From Adineta ricciae (Eukaryota; Rotifera; Eurotatoria; Adinetida; Adinetidae), in the NCBI GenBank assembly GCA_905250025.1, contig CAJNOJ010000273.1, positions 62,001 to 126,000 of the forward strand: DNA of 64,000 bases, in the 5' to 3' direction. How positions within the stretch are numbered: the stretch's first letter is position 1; each line of letters begins with the position of its first letter. The translations under genes were made by a program, and so were the position numbers. Below, one piece after another: positions 46,232 through 58,159 of this stretch. The notes below the pieces were generated by a model that saw only the letters and a program-made list of their open reading frames with translations, ran no database searches and had not been told where the DNA came from.

Positions 46232-47879
46232 TTAATAAACTCGTTCTTCATACAACGCATCAATTTTTGATGCCGAATCAAATGCTAATACAGGATCATT
46301 TTCTACCAGAGATTTATTAAGTGAAGTTGTTGCTTGATCAAAAACATTTTCATTATGAAGTGCTTTCGCTTGTAAATGCTCCGATGGTGCTAAATTACCT
46401 AATTGAATATTCATTTTATTCATTCGTCGACACTTATGCGTGTGTTCATTCAACATTTGCTCTTTCGTTTTTAATTTTTCTGTAGTTACATCGTCACGAT
46501 CGGTGCGACTGAGGGACTTTGTATAACCTTGGATTAACGCAAGAATAATTTCCTGAACGTAGGTTTTCATTAATCGATGACCAAATTCAAAACCATTTTC
46601 ATGATTTGGTAAAACAAACGGATGCGGACGATGACGATAATGTACTGGGCGAAAATTTCGTCGATGATCATAGACGATGATAGCTGCCGTGTTATTATAT
46701 ACATCACAATAGTTTGGTGCTGAAAACAAACTGATGAGTACTGGAAATTGAGATAATGAGCCTTTTTCGAAAAATTTTAAGCCGGTCGGTACTACTTCAT
46801 GTGCGCGAATAACAGCTAAGATACGATTTTCAATCAGAAAACGTTCACATACACTATAATTAAAACAGAATGAACAATTTCGTTGTTTGTTGAATACCCA
46901 TGGAAGTGTTTGGCGATTAGCGAATTGTGGATGTGGATCAGACCACATCAGATCACAAAATGGTCCTTCTGATGGTATTTCTTGAAAACGATTCAATTTA
47001 ACAATATCGTTAAGCGATTGTAGATGTGGAGATAATCCGGCATGCATACAAAGAAATCGTTCATCAATCAAGGCACATATTGGCAAACAATCAAATAGTA
47101 ACATCGATTCATACCAGAGATCAAGAGAATATTTAACTTGGCATTCTTTTTTGTATGTAAATACTTGAGTCATTTGACGTGATTCGTGATTTCCACGTAA
47201 TAGAATAATCGATCGTGGATGATTGATTTTAAGAGCTAAAAGGAGAAAAAGACACTCGCACGAGAACGAACCACGATCAACATAATCACCCAAAAAAACA
47301 TAAGTTTGTTGACCAATTGGACCACCTAACTCAAATATTGTTAAAAGATCATAATATTGTCCATGAATATCTCCAACAATTGTACAACCATACGAAACAG
47401 GTACAATATTAGGTTCTTGAACAAGAAGAGCTTTAGCTTGATATAAAAGATGACGCCATGTTGAATCAGCTAGCCGACCTTAGACATGAAAACTTTCTCT
47501 TAATAACAAAACAAAATCGTCGTCAAATTATTGAATACCTTCGTTTTTTAGATGATGTACTAGAAGATCAATATTGATTTTTTCGCCATGTCGAAAATCA
47601 AATAATTCATCAATACGAAGTTTTTGTACAAGAGGAAAGGGCACATCTTTACATATTCGATCCACAGGTGGTCGAGTTGGACGTAGAACCTAAAAGAATG
47701 CATCTATTTAGATGATACATAAAAACAAACAAACAAATATCAACCGGATTAGGCTGTGGTCCTTGCAGTTCAGTTAAACTCTGGACACGTGGCAAACCAG
47801 GCTGAACTTGAGATTCATGTTTTTTTAACGGTTGAGTCTGATCAAATGGATTAAATTGCCAGCGTGTGTTTGAATTCAT
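46232..47879 (-). CDS. Calcineurin A-like Ser/Thr protein phosphatase (PP2B group)
   Basis: Three exons (47879-47745, 47689-47539, 47478-46232), about 510 residues. The metal-site motifs of PPP phosphatases are all present: GDIHGQ, GDYVDRG, RGNHES, HAGLSP and FSAPNYCDVYNN. The sequence before them (DRICKDVPFPLVQKLRIDEL ... HHLKNEGRLADSTW) and the segment CDLMWSDPHPQF are those of calcineurin A rather than PP1 or PP2A. Calcineurin removes phosphates in response to calcium-calmodulin. After the catalytic domain the usual calmodulin-binding and autoinhibitory segments are not recognisable; instead there is a charged, helical tail. It also has Ser where calcineurin has Cys in GNHEC. So it may be a divergent paralogue with altered calcium control (inference). 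It converges with the MIEAP-like gene. Confidence 0.88.
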
Positions 47880-48503
47880 TTCTGTTTGATTTGATTGATA
47901 TACACGCCTGACAGAAGAAGAATGAATCAGTTTCGACTCAAACTAAGTGGAGTGCGATACGGTTACTTGCTCCCTCGTGTGTGTATGTGTCATTAGAGCA
48001 TGAGTCGGTGTTATGAATAACAAAATATATATATATAAATATCTTTATCTTGCACTCAATATCATCTACATCTTATTGACGTCCTTCGATGAAGGTCTTT
48101 CCATATATTTTTTTATTTTGATACAACAAAAACATTCCACTGATTTATCAGTTAGTTGGCACTGATCGTCCTTTTGATTAAACTACGTACAACTGTCCAG
48201 TTGATGAACACGTATGAATATATTACAGAAAGAGAATTAGACGATTTTCATTCTCAAGTAGGCGATGTGCAGTGACCTCTACATTTTCGTAAAGCTATCT
48301 TCGAATTTATTTGAAGATATCTAAAACGAAAGTCGGTTGATGAATTTCAAAATATTATTTTCATAACCATCAGTGCATAGATTGTCGATAGGATCCGCAG
48401 TGACATCTGTTCATCGGTTGCTTAGCTGTATTGATCACTACATCTCGCACTATGGTGCACTTTCTTCTTTTGTTTACTCTAATCTCAATTAACAGTCAAT
48501 ACA
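47880..48503. other. Shared promoter region of head-to-head genes
   Basis: Lies between the starts of the calcineurin-like (minus) and CIBAR-like (plus) genes. A (TA)n run sits near 48026-48045. No gene seen. Confidence 0.45.
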
Positions 48504-49825
48504 ATGTATCCGATAAGGTAAAACTATGAAGATCTATCTCATATCCCATCGTATAACATTTTCTTGTACGTTTTAGTGATGCAAACAATACAAAATTCGT
48601 CTTAGATCGAATAAACCAAGTGGAGAAATACTTAGGCTCCATATGTGTTCAATTTGGTAAAGTTTGTCGAAAAGAAGCGCGATTACGCGATTGTAATGAT
48701 GCATTTGTTCAAAATATTTTTGAATTTGCTGATCGGGAACGATTAAACACATCGTTACGAGAAAGTCTCCAACAATATGCTAGTTATTTGTCAGCCGTTG
48801 AAGATTACCGAAACACGCTTGTAAGTTTGAAATCAGTTTGACCTTCTACTCGTTTTCGTTTATACCTGTATTAATTTGATAGATTTCACGTATAGAAACA
48901 CAAATACTAGAACCACTTGCAAAGTATGGAGAAATAATGAAACTGAAACGCGTATGATCATAAATTGTATAAAAGGGAAATTAGGAACATGTTTTCTTTG
49001 TTCTTCTAGCAAGCCGTTCAAAAAGCGATTGCTGCACGAGATAAAGGTGTTCAGCGACAACGTAAATTACAACAAACAACCGATCGCCATCCGGGTGATC
49101 GTGATACCATCGTAGCAATGCAGGTCAATGCTGAACACGCGCAAACTGAAGCATCGCGAGCTGACAACGTTGTACAAGATGAAATTGATAAGTTCGAAGA
49201 AATGAAACTTACAGATTTAAAGGTATGTTCGTTTTATACTACTGAATACAGTTCGGTCACTAAGTTAGTTCAAAGTAGAGAGATAAAAATGAGATTCTCT
49301 AATTATATATATATTTTTTCTAGAAATACTTTACTGATTTTACTCTAATCCAATTGGCATTTCATGCTCGTGCTATGGAAATGTATACACATGCTCATCA
49401 ACAGTTGATGAATATTAATATTGCACATGATCTCGAAGTAATTCTGCTATTGATAGAGTTTTTACACGTGAGCTCAATATTTTCTGCAGGAATTTCGTAC
49501 TGCTGCACCATTTCATCGTCTCCATCCATCACAACGAAGCGTTAGTGAATTAGCTTTGAGTGATCCGCGACGTCAAGGTACAGGCGATCTTCGTGCTGGT
49601 CGTTCAGGTTCGTTGAGTGCGTTACCACGCGCTCATAATCCAGAGTTTGGTTCACATCATAGTTTACCTGTGGATAGTAATCCTTACCGAAGTACTGGTC
49701 ATAAATCTCATTCAGCACATGGTGCTACACATAGTACATCCAAAAATAAAACAACAGGTAAAACAAGTACGGGTAAAATCAACGATGCTGAATCATATTC
49801 ATCAGACTCGAGCTCATCAGGTTAA
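48504..49825 (+). CDS. CIBAR/FAM92-type BAR domain protein
   Basis: Six exons (48504-48517, 48577-48820, 48883-48951, 49010-49222, 49324-49437, 49490-49825), about 329 residues. The first exon encodes only four complete codons. The helical BAR region matches FAM92: NQVEKYLGSICVQFGKVCRK, then ILEPLAKYGEIMKLKR, NNVVQDEIDKFEEMKL-like segments, TDFTLIQLAFHARAMEMYTH and NIAHDLEEFR. The C-terminal third is Ser/His/Gly-rich and disordered, ending in a Ser/Asp-rich run. FAM92 proteins (CIBAR1/2) bind curved membranes and act with CBY1 at basal bodies, and FAM92A also at mitochondrial inner membranes; this is known for vertebrates and inferred here. Confidence 0.88.
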
Positions 49826-50147
49826 TCAATATGATACTCATGCCTGTGTGCGTGCATTTCTATACTAGAATGATATTCGAGATTTGTTCTTTTATGTATT
49901 GAAACTAACGAATCTTTTTATGCGTTTTTATAACAACTTATACTTTTCCATTAGAGTTTAGTACGCGTTCAATAAAATAATCTCATGATCTCTGATCACA
50001 ATTGATGATTTTTATCTCTCAAATTCGCGCACTTCATTTAAAAAACTTCACATTTCTTTACTTTGCTCGTTTATCTCTATTTAACAAGTCTGCCAATTCC
50101 ATGTTTTGTTTTATCTTCTAATATTATTTAAACGAACTTTATGAAAT
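49826..50147. other. Spacer
   Basis: AATAAA near 49973 probably ends the CIBAR-like transcript. No gene seen. Confidence 0.4.
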
Positions 50148-50706
50148 ATGACCAATGAATCGACCAGTGAACCCAAACATTCCATTTCACGATCTAATGA
50201 AATTCAATCAAGCCGTAGTATGACGTGTTGTATTTGCTTAGAAAATATCGCTCTAACACGCAAACAGTTCGGCATCCAGAATAATTGTGACCATTTCTTC
50301 TGTTTTGAGTGTCTATCTACCTGGCGTCGAATGGTAACTGATAAGTATCAAGACATTCCACGAGTTTCAATCTGTCGTATAGAGTGATAAAGAAACCGGA
50401 AGACGATGTCCATTGTGCCGTACACGGTCGACATTTATCGCTCCTAGTTGGCGTTGTTTCACTGATACTGACGATAAACAATCACTAATCGGTGCGCATA
50501 AACTACGATTGAAAACGAGACCGTGTCGAACTTTTTTACGATATGGTTCATGCCGATATGGTCGTCGATGTTATTATAGTCATCGAGATTTATCCGATAG
50601 ACACAATCAAAATCTACTGTTCGACTCTCAATACTTGACTAGTGAAAATAACCACGAATCTTCAGGAAGAGTCACATATCATTCACATCGCTATCGACCA
50701 TATTGA
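50148..50706 (+). CDS. Makorin-like RING and CCCH zinc-finger E3 ligase
   Basis: Two exons (50148-50344 and 50385-50706) separated by a 40-base intron, 172 residues. The RING finger reads CCICLENIALTRKQFGIQNN, then CDHFFCFECLSTWRR and, after the intron, RRCPLCRTRSTFIAPS. The FGIQNNCDH and final S-x-F-x-x-PS parts are typical of makorins. One CCCH finger follows: CRTFLRYGSCRYGRRCYYSH, spacing C-x8-C-x5-C-x3-H. Makorins usually have CCCH fingers before the RING as well, but here only one after it is seen, so this is a short variant. Expected role: ubiquitin ligase that binds RNA. To keep frame the acceptor must be the second AG of the TATAGAG end. Confidence 0.85.
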
Positions 50707-50840
50707 ATGATTAGTATTAAAATTTCAGATTTGCTTCATCGGTTTATTTAGAACTGATTTAAAAAAATAGATAAGTTACACGCATTCAAAAAGATAAATA
50801 TGTTTTGTATAAAAAAAGCATGATGGTTTTTGTTGCTGAT

Positions 50841-51984
50841 CTACGCTATCGTACAGCATACTGAATGATGAGCACATTTTGGACCGAAGCAGCCACAAGT
50901 ATTCATTGGATAGTCATTTTCGTAAACCAGTGGTTCACCTTTCTTTCCTTTTCCATATACATAGTATTTGAATTTGTCACCTAGTCGAAAACATATGAAA
51001 TCAATTGCATCGTAGATTCTTTTTTTGTGATGAAGACCTACCCATTTCTTTTTCTTCTTTATTAGCAAATCCTTTGGCTTCGTATTCAACTTCAGTAACA
51101 TCGAGTTTTTGAATTGAGCATTTGATTTGAACAATTCGACAGTTTTTCTTGGCTTTCTTTCCATGTTTCTTGTTGAAATCTTCCGTCAATTTGTCGACGT
51201 TAATATGCGAATTCGGATGCTGCTTAACAAATGTGTTTTGAAAATACTTATCAAACGTATCTGTCTTTGTCCATTTTTGATCATTGTCCCAGAAATCTTT
51301 CTTCTCAGGCACTTTACGGATTAATTTTGGAATAACTTTAACTGGTATTTTTGTATTTGATTGGTAGGTAACTGAATGAATTGAATACCATTTGATTTTC
51401 ATTTCATACCAATGCAAAAGTTTACCACAGCCTTTACAACTCTTGCAATCAATCATACCCGTCGATTTACATCCGTTACAGTGTATAACATGTGTATCAT
51501 TACAATGTTTACATGGTTTCTTATTGGACATTTCAGTCTCCGTTAAAGCTTTTATTTTACAGTGATAACAAGGTTTTCCGCCATCTCCTTTGCACGATGA
51601 ACACATGTATCGACAAAAACCACTACATTTACGACAAATTGTTGTCCAACGTGTTTGTTCAAGTGTACGTATGTCGGTTTTCGTCTTTTTCAAATCTGCC
51701 GGCGGTCGTTCGAAATCAAATTCCCATTCGTTACGATTCGTGGCGTTAGGTATATTTTCACCGTTGTAAGGTCGAGTGATTTTTTTTGTTTGTCGATATT
51801 CCATTAACGTCCATATATCAATTTGATAAGCAAAACGTTCACGCTGTACATTATTTACTTTCGCATCTGTTAACGCAGCACCATTGTAGCCAAATTTAGA
51901 TTTAACATAAGTCTTCATCACATCCATTTCCGATGAAGATGATCCGGTACCAGATTTTTCTACTGGTGTAACTTTATTAGCCAT
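50841..51984 (-). CDS. SSUH2 homologue (DnaJ-type Cys-rich repeats)
   Basis: Two exons (51984-51042 and 50980-50841) give 360 residues. A central zinc-binding block has DnaJ-like Cys pairs: CRKCSGFCRYMCSSCKGDGG, CYHC, CKHC, HCNGCKSTG and CKSCKGCG. Around it are WTLMEYRQTKK and WEFDFERPP, and a C-terminal beta-rich part (VIPKLIRKVP, CRIVQIKCSIQKL, FKYYVYGKGKKG), the order found in SSUH2. The protein ends Cys-rich (CGCFGPKCAHHSVCC). C. elegans SSU-2 and vertebrate SSUH2 are poorly understood; no J domain is present, so it is not a classical co-chaperone. Its 3' end lies 134 bases from that of the makorin-like gene, convergent. Confidence 0.85.
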
Positions 51985-54215
51985 GATTATTAATCTCTAA
52001 AATACAAGTACTAGAATCAATTGAATTTTCTATTGACTAGAGCTGGCGACGGAGAACAATCACAAATTCATCAATACTTTTGTATGCAAGTGTAACATTT
52101 CTCTGCATATTTCTTTAATCGCCTATTGACGTCGCATTTTCAGTCATGTTTATAAAACTATGCACTTTCGTTCTCGTCCTACGCACTCTTTCGATTTATG
52201 TTTATTTTGAATGTCCACCTAGCTAATTCTGAACAATTGCTTAAAACTCTTTCTGTACATTGTAGAACCTAAACAACCTTTTCAAATGAATCATCTATCT
52301 TGCTTGTATACAATGAACGAACTTATATCAATTACAGGAGCAAAATTTTAAAATGTATATAAAATCTCATCATATTGAGAATCAGATGTCGATTTGAATC
52401 CATGATGATGAATCTAGTGCGATGTAAAAAGTACAACTGAACAAGGAAATTTTTCAAGCTGCTCTTCATTAATGGAGATAGAAATTATCTTCTATGTTTA
52501 GCTTATCTTAATGACCAAAATTTGAAATTAGTTCATGTTCCAATCGTAACTGAAAAACGCCCACGTCTTGTGTCCTTACGTTTCTCTTTCGTGATCAGCC
52601 TCGCCACTTTTTGTATAAGAAAAATAACAGAAATGTTGTATGGTGCGATTTTTTGTACCCATTTGAAACGCAAAAAGGAATGGGTATTGCTGCCAACGTC
52701 GCAAACAAAGCTGTTGCTACCATTTTTTCACTCAATGTATAACCGTCGTCGTCGTCGTCGTCGTCGATAAGATTGTTTGACAGAATCAGAAAGAAATAAT
52801 CAATTCGATCGAAGTTATTCTTCTGTACATTTCGTTTTCAATGTTAAAAATGATCAAATTGGATTATTTTCAATACTTAGAATATGAAAATTCATCTGTA
52901 TAAAAGGACCACATTTAGTATGATTCTTTATCTACTTGAGATTAATTGTATTAGAGATAATATACATGTCGCACACAAAGTCTAAATTTCTCTCATAAAC
53001 TGTTGATACAGATGCCATCTCTTAATCTCACCCTCACACCTGCCCTGTATCTGACACCGTAGTATATGAAGCCATTTGTATAAGTTTGTTTCACAAACCG
53101 TGAGCTAAGCTATAATGGCTGGCGAGCTAATTGTGATTCCATCAAACCACTCAACATCCACTTTGATAACGAATAATCTCCGTGTTATTGTTTTGAGTCG
53201 TTTTAAATTTTATACTCTTCCGGTTATTCACTGTTTTCTTGTATATTCAATCTCTCGTATTCTTTATACTTGTTCTGTACGTCTTTTGTAACTCTTTACA
53301 TAGTGATCGGTTCTTTGAACAGATGGATCAATTGATGGTTGTTTAAAAACATTTATTGTTCAAACAATAACTATTAGTGGTAGTCTAATGCTCCTTCTAG
53401 TACTAATTGAGCATTGTTTTGTTCAAGTTTACAGTTCATTGAGTTACGTCCATTTGTGTGATGTACGAGTGGTACAATGATTTATATAGTCAGTGATCTT
53501 GTCTTTTGATCTCGGTACTCATAGAAATCAATTACAATTATGCTTCTTCATTATTACGTCAATATTCGCTCAAAGAATAAAAAATAATGCACGAAATATG
53601 TGAAACAAAACCATAAGTGTCCAAACAAAACACGAGAGTGTTTTTTTTCTCGCATATCAATCAGTTTTATTGAAAGAAAGAGAAAATTTGAACTAAAAAA
53701 TAGATTCGAGAGCGTCGATTAGTGCAAATTTTGCAAATGACATCAATGAATTCTAAAATAAAGTGTCAGTATCATATGGTAACGCCGATTGCGATAAACA
53801 CACCCGTAAAATGCCATGAAGTTAGGGTGACGCAGTATTGACGAATAGAGGCACACGTTTAAATGTTTTCCGTAAAGAATGAAAACGTGAGCGATTCGGT
53901 TTTTTTCTCTCAAGGCCGAATTCAGTTCTTAGACTGTTAATTAATCGTTGAGAGATCTTCGCACAAGCATTCTCCAGGTGCGATTAACAAAAGGCCGTAG
54001 AAAAAATATATCTTCTAATGTCAGTATAACATGTGATTTTTCAGTTCACTATTCAAGGATTTTTCTGTTCTTCGTTTCATAAATTGTGTTTCATTAAAAT
54101 GACATTGAAATAACAATTGTGCAAATAGAAAATCAACAAAATAATGTCCTTTCATTTACAAACGAAACGTGTTTCAAATTACAGTTTTATTTTTCAAAAG
54201 CAAAATCTTAGTTGC
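51985..54215. other. 2.2 kb region without a recognised gene
   Basis: AT-rich. Contains a (CGT)n microsatellite at about 52743-52768. Open frames are short and biased. The last 100 bases probably belong to the promoter and leader of the next gene. Confidence 0.45.
52743..52768. repeat. (CGT)n microsatellite
   Basis: About eight uninterrupted CGT units in non-coding DNA. Confidence 0.85.
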
Positions 54216-54608
54216 ATGAAGCTCTTATTACTTTTATTTTACTGCATAGCATTCATTGCTGGCGATGCCGATGATATCCTCGATCAGTTACATAATGAGC
54301 TTTCCTTGACTAAAACAACTAACGACGATCGTATCATGAATTTTCTCTGCCAAACACTAGCATCGCCAGGTTTTCTCACGGCCAGTGCGGATGATGATTT
54401 TCTAAGCACAATACTCGAAGAAATCGGTTTTGGAGCGTTAGGTGTGATTCGTAACTCTTGGGCAGCAAGATATCAAGCGCAGCCAACCAAGTCCTCATCA
54501 TGTTTTTCTACTCTACATGCAGTAGGAACATCGGATAAATTAAGAATGGCCTTGGCACATTCTAGAAAGATTTTACGAGCATGTTGTTTACCTAACAATG
54601 ATTTGTAA
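54216..54608 (+). CDS. Small secreted protein of unknown family
   Basis: Intronless, about 130 residues from the ATG at 54216, chosen because MKLLLLLFYCIAFIAG is a strong signal peptide; an in-frame ATG at 54144 would add 24 residues in front of it. The mature part is acidic at first (DADDILDQLHNELS), then helical, with Cys residues in FLCQTL, SSSCFSTL and RACCLP that could form disulfides. I recognise no domain. Open length with balanced composition and the leader support it as a real gene. A poly-T stretch and AATAAA-like motif follow the stop. Confidence 0.55.
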   Translation: MKLLLLLFYCIAFIAGDADDILDQLHNELSLTKTTNDDRIMNFLCQTLASPGFLTASADDDFLSTILEEIGFGALGVIRNSWAARYQAQPTKSSSCFSTLHAVGTSDKLRMALAHSRKILRACCLPNNDL

Positions 54609-55936
54609 AGATAAATTTTTTTTGTTTTCGAAAGGAATAAACTTGGCTTTTGAATAACTGAGCTATCGAAAGATTCGATCGAAAAACAATGTTGTCAGAT
54701 TTCGAAAAAGTAATCGTCCGTCTGAAAACGTTATTAGTTTCCTATATGTATGTATATGATCGAGAATTTTCATTCGTTTATATGTGAAGATGACTTGTCA
54801 AATATCTCAGGAATAACATCAGTATACTTTACAACGGTGAGCAAGTAGATGAATGTATAATTATCGATTGTATCGTTCCCATCTAACACGAATGCACGTA
54901 GCATATTTGCTTCACTTTATGTGATCTGGGGAAATACAATCGCATTGACTGGAATAGTGTTGTCAAGCATAGATGATCTTCTACATCTCCGTGCTCGAAT
55001 GTTTTACTTTTCGATATGGAGGCGTGCGGTAGAATCGACGAAAAGCCTGACGTGAATTCAATGTTTGTTTTTCATCTAGTGACGCACAAAGGAAACTCGT
55101 TCCGGCAAACTATACTGCTTTTGTGTCATTCTGCACAGTTGCTATTGATGATGTGTGATTGTAACAATAAATAAGATATTGAAGTGTATTTACACTTTCG
55201 TAGGCGAACAGAACGAGAAAAGTAAAAATAAAAATTCAGTGGAATCATGAATAAAACTCGATGCTGTAAAGAAATATAGTCAGTTATTTTATGATTTTTT
55301 CGCCGTTGGTAACATCAAGATTCTTGGAGACGATGTGTGCACCGATCGTTGTCATAGGCATTCACAGTAGGATTGTAGTCGTTCGATTATTCAGATTCCT
55401 TTTTTATATTTGAAGCTGATTTTGGACTTCCATTCAGAATAACTTTCGTTTTTCTTTGTATGTAACCACTTCATTCGATCTGTGTTAGATAGTACATCAT
55501 CGTACCAGAGTACCTTGCCAGTATTCATCTGTGACTCTCGATAAGCAGTATTTTTTACTTTTGAAAACGTTTGAATCGCGAAACTAACAAATAAGAAGCT
55601 CTGTTGCTAGTCTAGGAGTATGCAGCCTACCAATTCAGACTATGAATAGAATGGTGGGAAGCTGAGTAAGTGTCGGTTATACTACTTTCATTTTCGACAA
55701 TAATTAAGTTTTTTTTCTTTCGTTTAATGCAGAAAAACAATCGTATTTGAAAAAGTCACTATTTGTTTCGCTCTTGAATATTTTCTTTTTTACACATTTG
55801 TCAAGAGTAAAAACAAGTTTGAGAATTACATTGTGAGAAAATATTTTCGCGAAGACACCTAACAAATACATGAACTTCTTCTAGATAAGTATATTAGGTC
55901 TTTTACATTCAGTACAAGTGATCAATATCAATAGCA
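54609..55936. other. Spacer without a recognised gene
   Basis: AT-rich, 1.3 kb, no open frame of note on either strand. Confidence 0.45.
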
Positions 55937-56458
55937 ATGGCACAAATGCGTCAACCAGGTATGGGAGCAAACAATGCTAACCCATTTTTTCAACCAACTG
56001 TCGAATGGGGTCATGGATTATGTGATTGCTGTAGTGATATGACAGAATGTAAGTACCCATATCATCCAAATCTCTCCTCTGTTTTTCAAAAAGTACTCTT
56101 ATTGATCGCGAATACATTTCTTGTGGAAGATGAAAGTTCGCAGTTTTCGATGCATAACGTTGTTCTATCATAGGCTTATGTGCTTGGTGCTGCGGATGTT
56201 GCTTTATGCAAGACTTGGGTAAAAAAATCAATGAAGATGCTTTATGCGGATGCTGTATTCCAAGTCGACTCGCTGTCTATCGTATGAAAGTCCGAACTAC
56301 CCTTAAAATTCAAGTAAGATCGTATTTTCCTTGATGAAATGAACTCAATCGAGGTTTTGTAGGGAACTGCCATGGATGACTGTTGTAAAGCTACTTGGTG
56401 CGGTCTTTGCACTGCCGTTCAAATGAAACTTGAACTCAAAGATCGTAATTTAGCTTAA
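55937..56458 (+). CDS. PLAC8 family (cornifelin-like) protein
   Basis: Three exons (55937-56048, 56174-56313, 56363-56458), 115 residues. After a Gly/Asn/Pro N-terminus comes the Cys-rich PLAC8 core: WGHGLCDCCSD, CLCAWCCGCCFMQDLGKKIN, CGCCIPSRLAVYRMKVR, then DDCCKATWCGLCTAVQMKLE. The order of CC-x-x-C pairs and the final C-x-x-C-x-x-x-Q are family hallmarks. Members are small membrane-associated proteins linked to cell-size control, metal transport or epithelial differentiation; function here is unknown. Exon 1 ends inside a Cys codon. Confidence 0.9.
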
Positions 56459-57319
56459 GATATGTTTATTCAAATCACAAACTGAATGTTTTTTTTCGAC
56501 AAATTTGAATTATACTCCGACTGCTACAAATATCTTTTAACAGTTTGAAATAAATCTTCGAAATTTTATCATTCGACTTGAATAGTTAGCATAAAAAACA
56601 TTGTATCGATTCATTTTCTAATGATGAAGAAGACTTTTTCATGTCGTAAGACTTCATAGACGAATATTTTTTCTTAGATAAGCTGATTAAAGTTCAATGT
56701 TGTTCGAATAGAAAATCATATTAGCGACAGTGTCTCATCAGCAAGTTTTTGTTACTTGTTCTTCATGACACACGTTCTCTCTCTTGACACAAAAGTAACA
56801 CACACATGCACGTTTTCCAATAATAACAATAAAATAACGAAATTGTTTCGTTGATTTACTAATTTCCATCATTATAAGTTATTAAGAGCCAATGGAAGAC
56901 ATGCAATCATACAACAGTTGTTTCCAATCGTGAATTGAAATCGACGTTGATTGCATTGGTCCAGACGTAACGCCAACACGGTGTCTACATAGCACAGACG
57001 ATTATTAAATCCTATATGGATAACAGAAGATTCAAATTAGACGTGTGATATTCGTGTTTGTTTGGTTGTTGTTGATGTTGAGATACGTTTTCGTATTTGT
57101 TCTCTTGTCGGTATTGATTTATTCACTGTCAATAACGAATAGGTAAAAATATTTTCCCCAGACGCACACAAATGCGTTAGACAATTGCACCGACTGTATA
57201 ATAATAAAAATCAAACATCGCTTAGATATACTATAACGTTTTGTCTACTATTTATGTATAAGTGCGAGTAGATTTGATTGATAGATAGTCATTGAATGTG
57301 TCAGTATACTGTAATTCGG
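56459..57319. other. Spacer without a recognised gene
   Basis: AT-rich with AATAAA-like motifs at about 56549 and 56830. No gene seen. Confidence 0.45.
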
Positions 57320-57591
57320 ATGGCTTCTCACGGAACGGAAACTTCCTCCATAAGCTTTAACAAACATGACGACCTGTCAGAATCATCGATTAGTAAGATC
57401 AGATAAATGTTGATAGGATTTTATTTTTTATGAATCTTTATCAGAATTCATTAGACTTCGCAGCTGTTTATTCGGATAAAGCTCAACTATCTTTTAGTAC
57501 TCATAGTGATTCGACTGTATCGAGTTGGTCTCAACGTCAGCGAAGGCGTCGTCGCGGGCGTCATCCACTAACACTTGATACGCTTCGTTGA
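57320..57591 (+). CDS. Possible small Ser/Arg-rich protein
   Basis: Two putative exons: ATG at 57320 (MASHGTETSSISFNKHDD) to about 57395, and after an AG at about 57456 a second one reading FAAVYSDKAQLSFSTHSD, then SWSQRQRRRRRGRHPLTLD to a TGA at 57589. About 69 residues, disordered, with a strongly basic run that could act as a nuclear signal or RNA-binding patch. Further coding-like sequence (57600-57980, same mood of composition, one in-frame TAA at 57699) follows, so this could be part of a larger decayed or mis-traced gene. No family recognised. Confidence 0.3.
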
Positions 57592-58159
57592 TACAAGAAA
57601 AAAAGATAAAACGTCAGAGTAGACCAAACGAAATTTTGACAGAAGAGAATCGAACACAAGCGCAAATAAACAATCCTACAGATGTAGAAAATTCTCAATA
57701 AGAAATGAACAATTTACCGAGTGAAGCAGAACTAAAACGAAATAATTATAATCAAAGGCAAACACGATTAATTTCACATATCATGGACAAAGATGTTCTA
57801 TCGTTGTTATACAAATTATCCTCAAGTGACACACCTGCGTTTGACTTCCAATCTTCTGCAAATCCGACGAAAACAGACTCTTCTCGAATGATCACGTGTT
57901 CTTTTGATAAACTCTCTATTTTTCTTTCGAAAGTGAATTTTTTTACTTTTGTAAATAAAAATCTTACGTATTTTAAATAGAAAGAGAAAGAAATGTGTCT
58001 CTCACATTCTTGCCTGTTTGTACATTGAAAGTGTGTAAATTTACCAAGGATAATCTTTCTCTGTATCTTTTCACTATCGGAAGTCTTGAAATACATATTT
58101 CTTTTAGATTTAACATAAATTTCACTTACAAAATGCGTTTTCATTACGCTATAGGAGGT

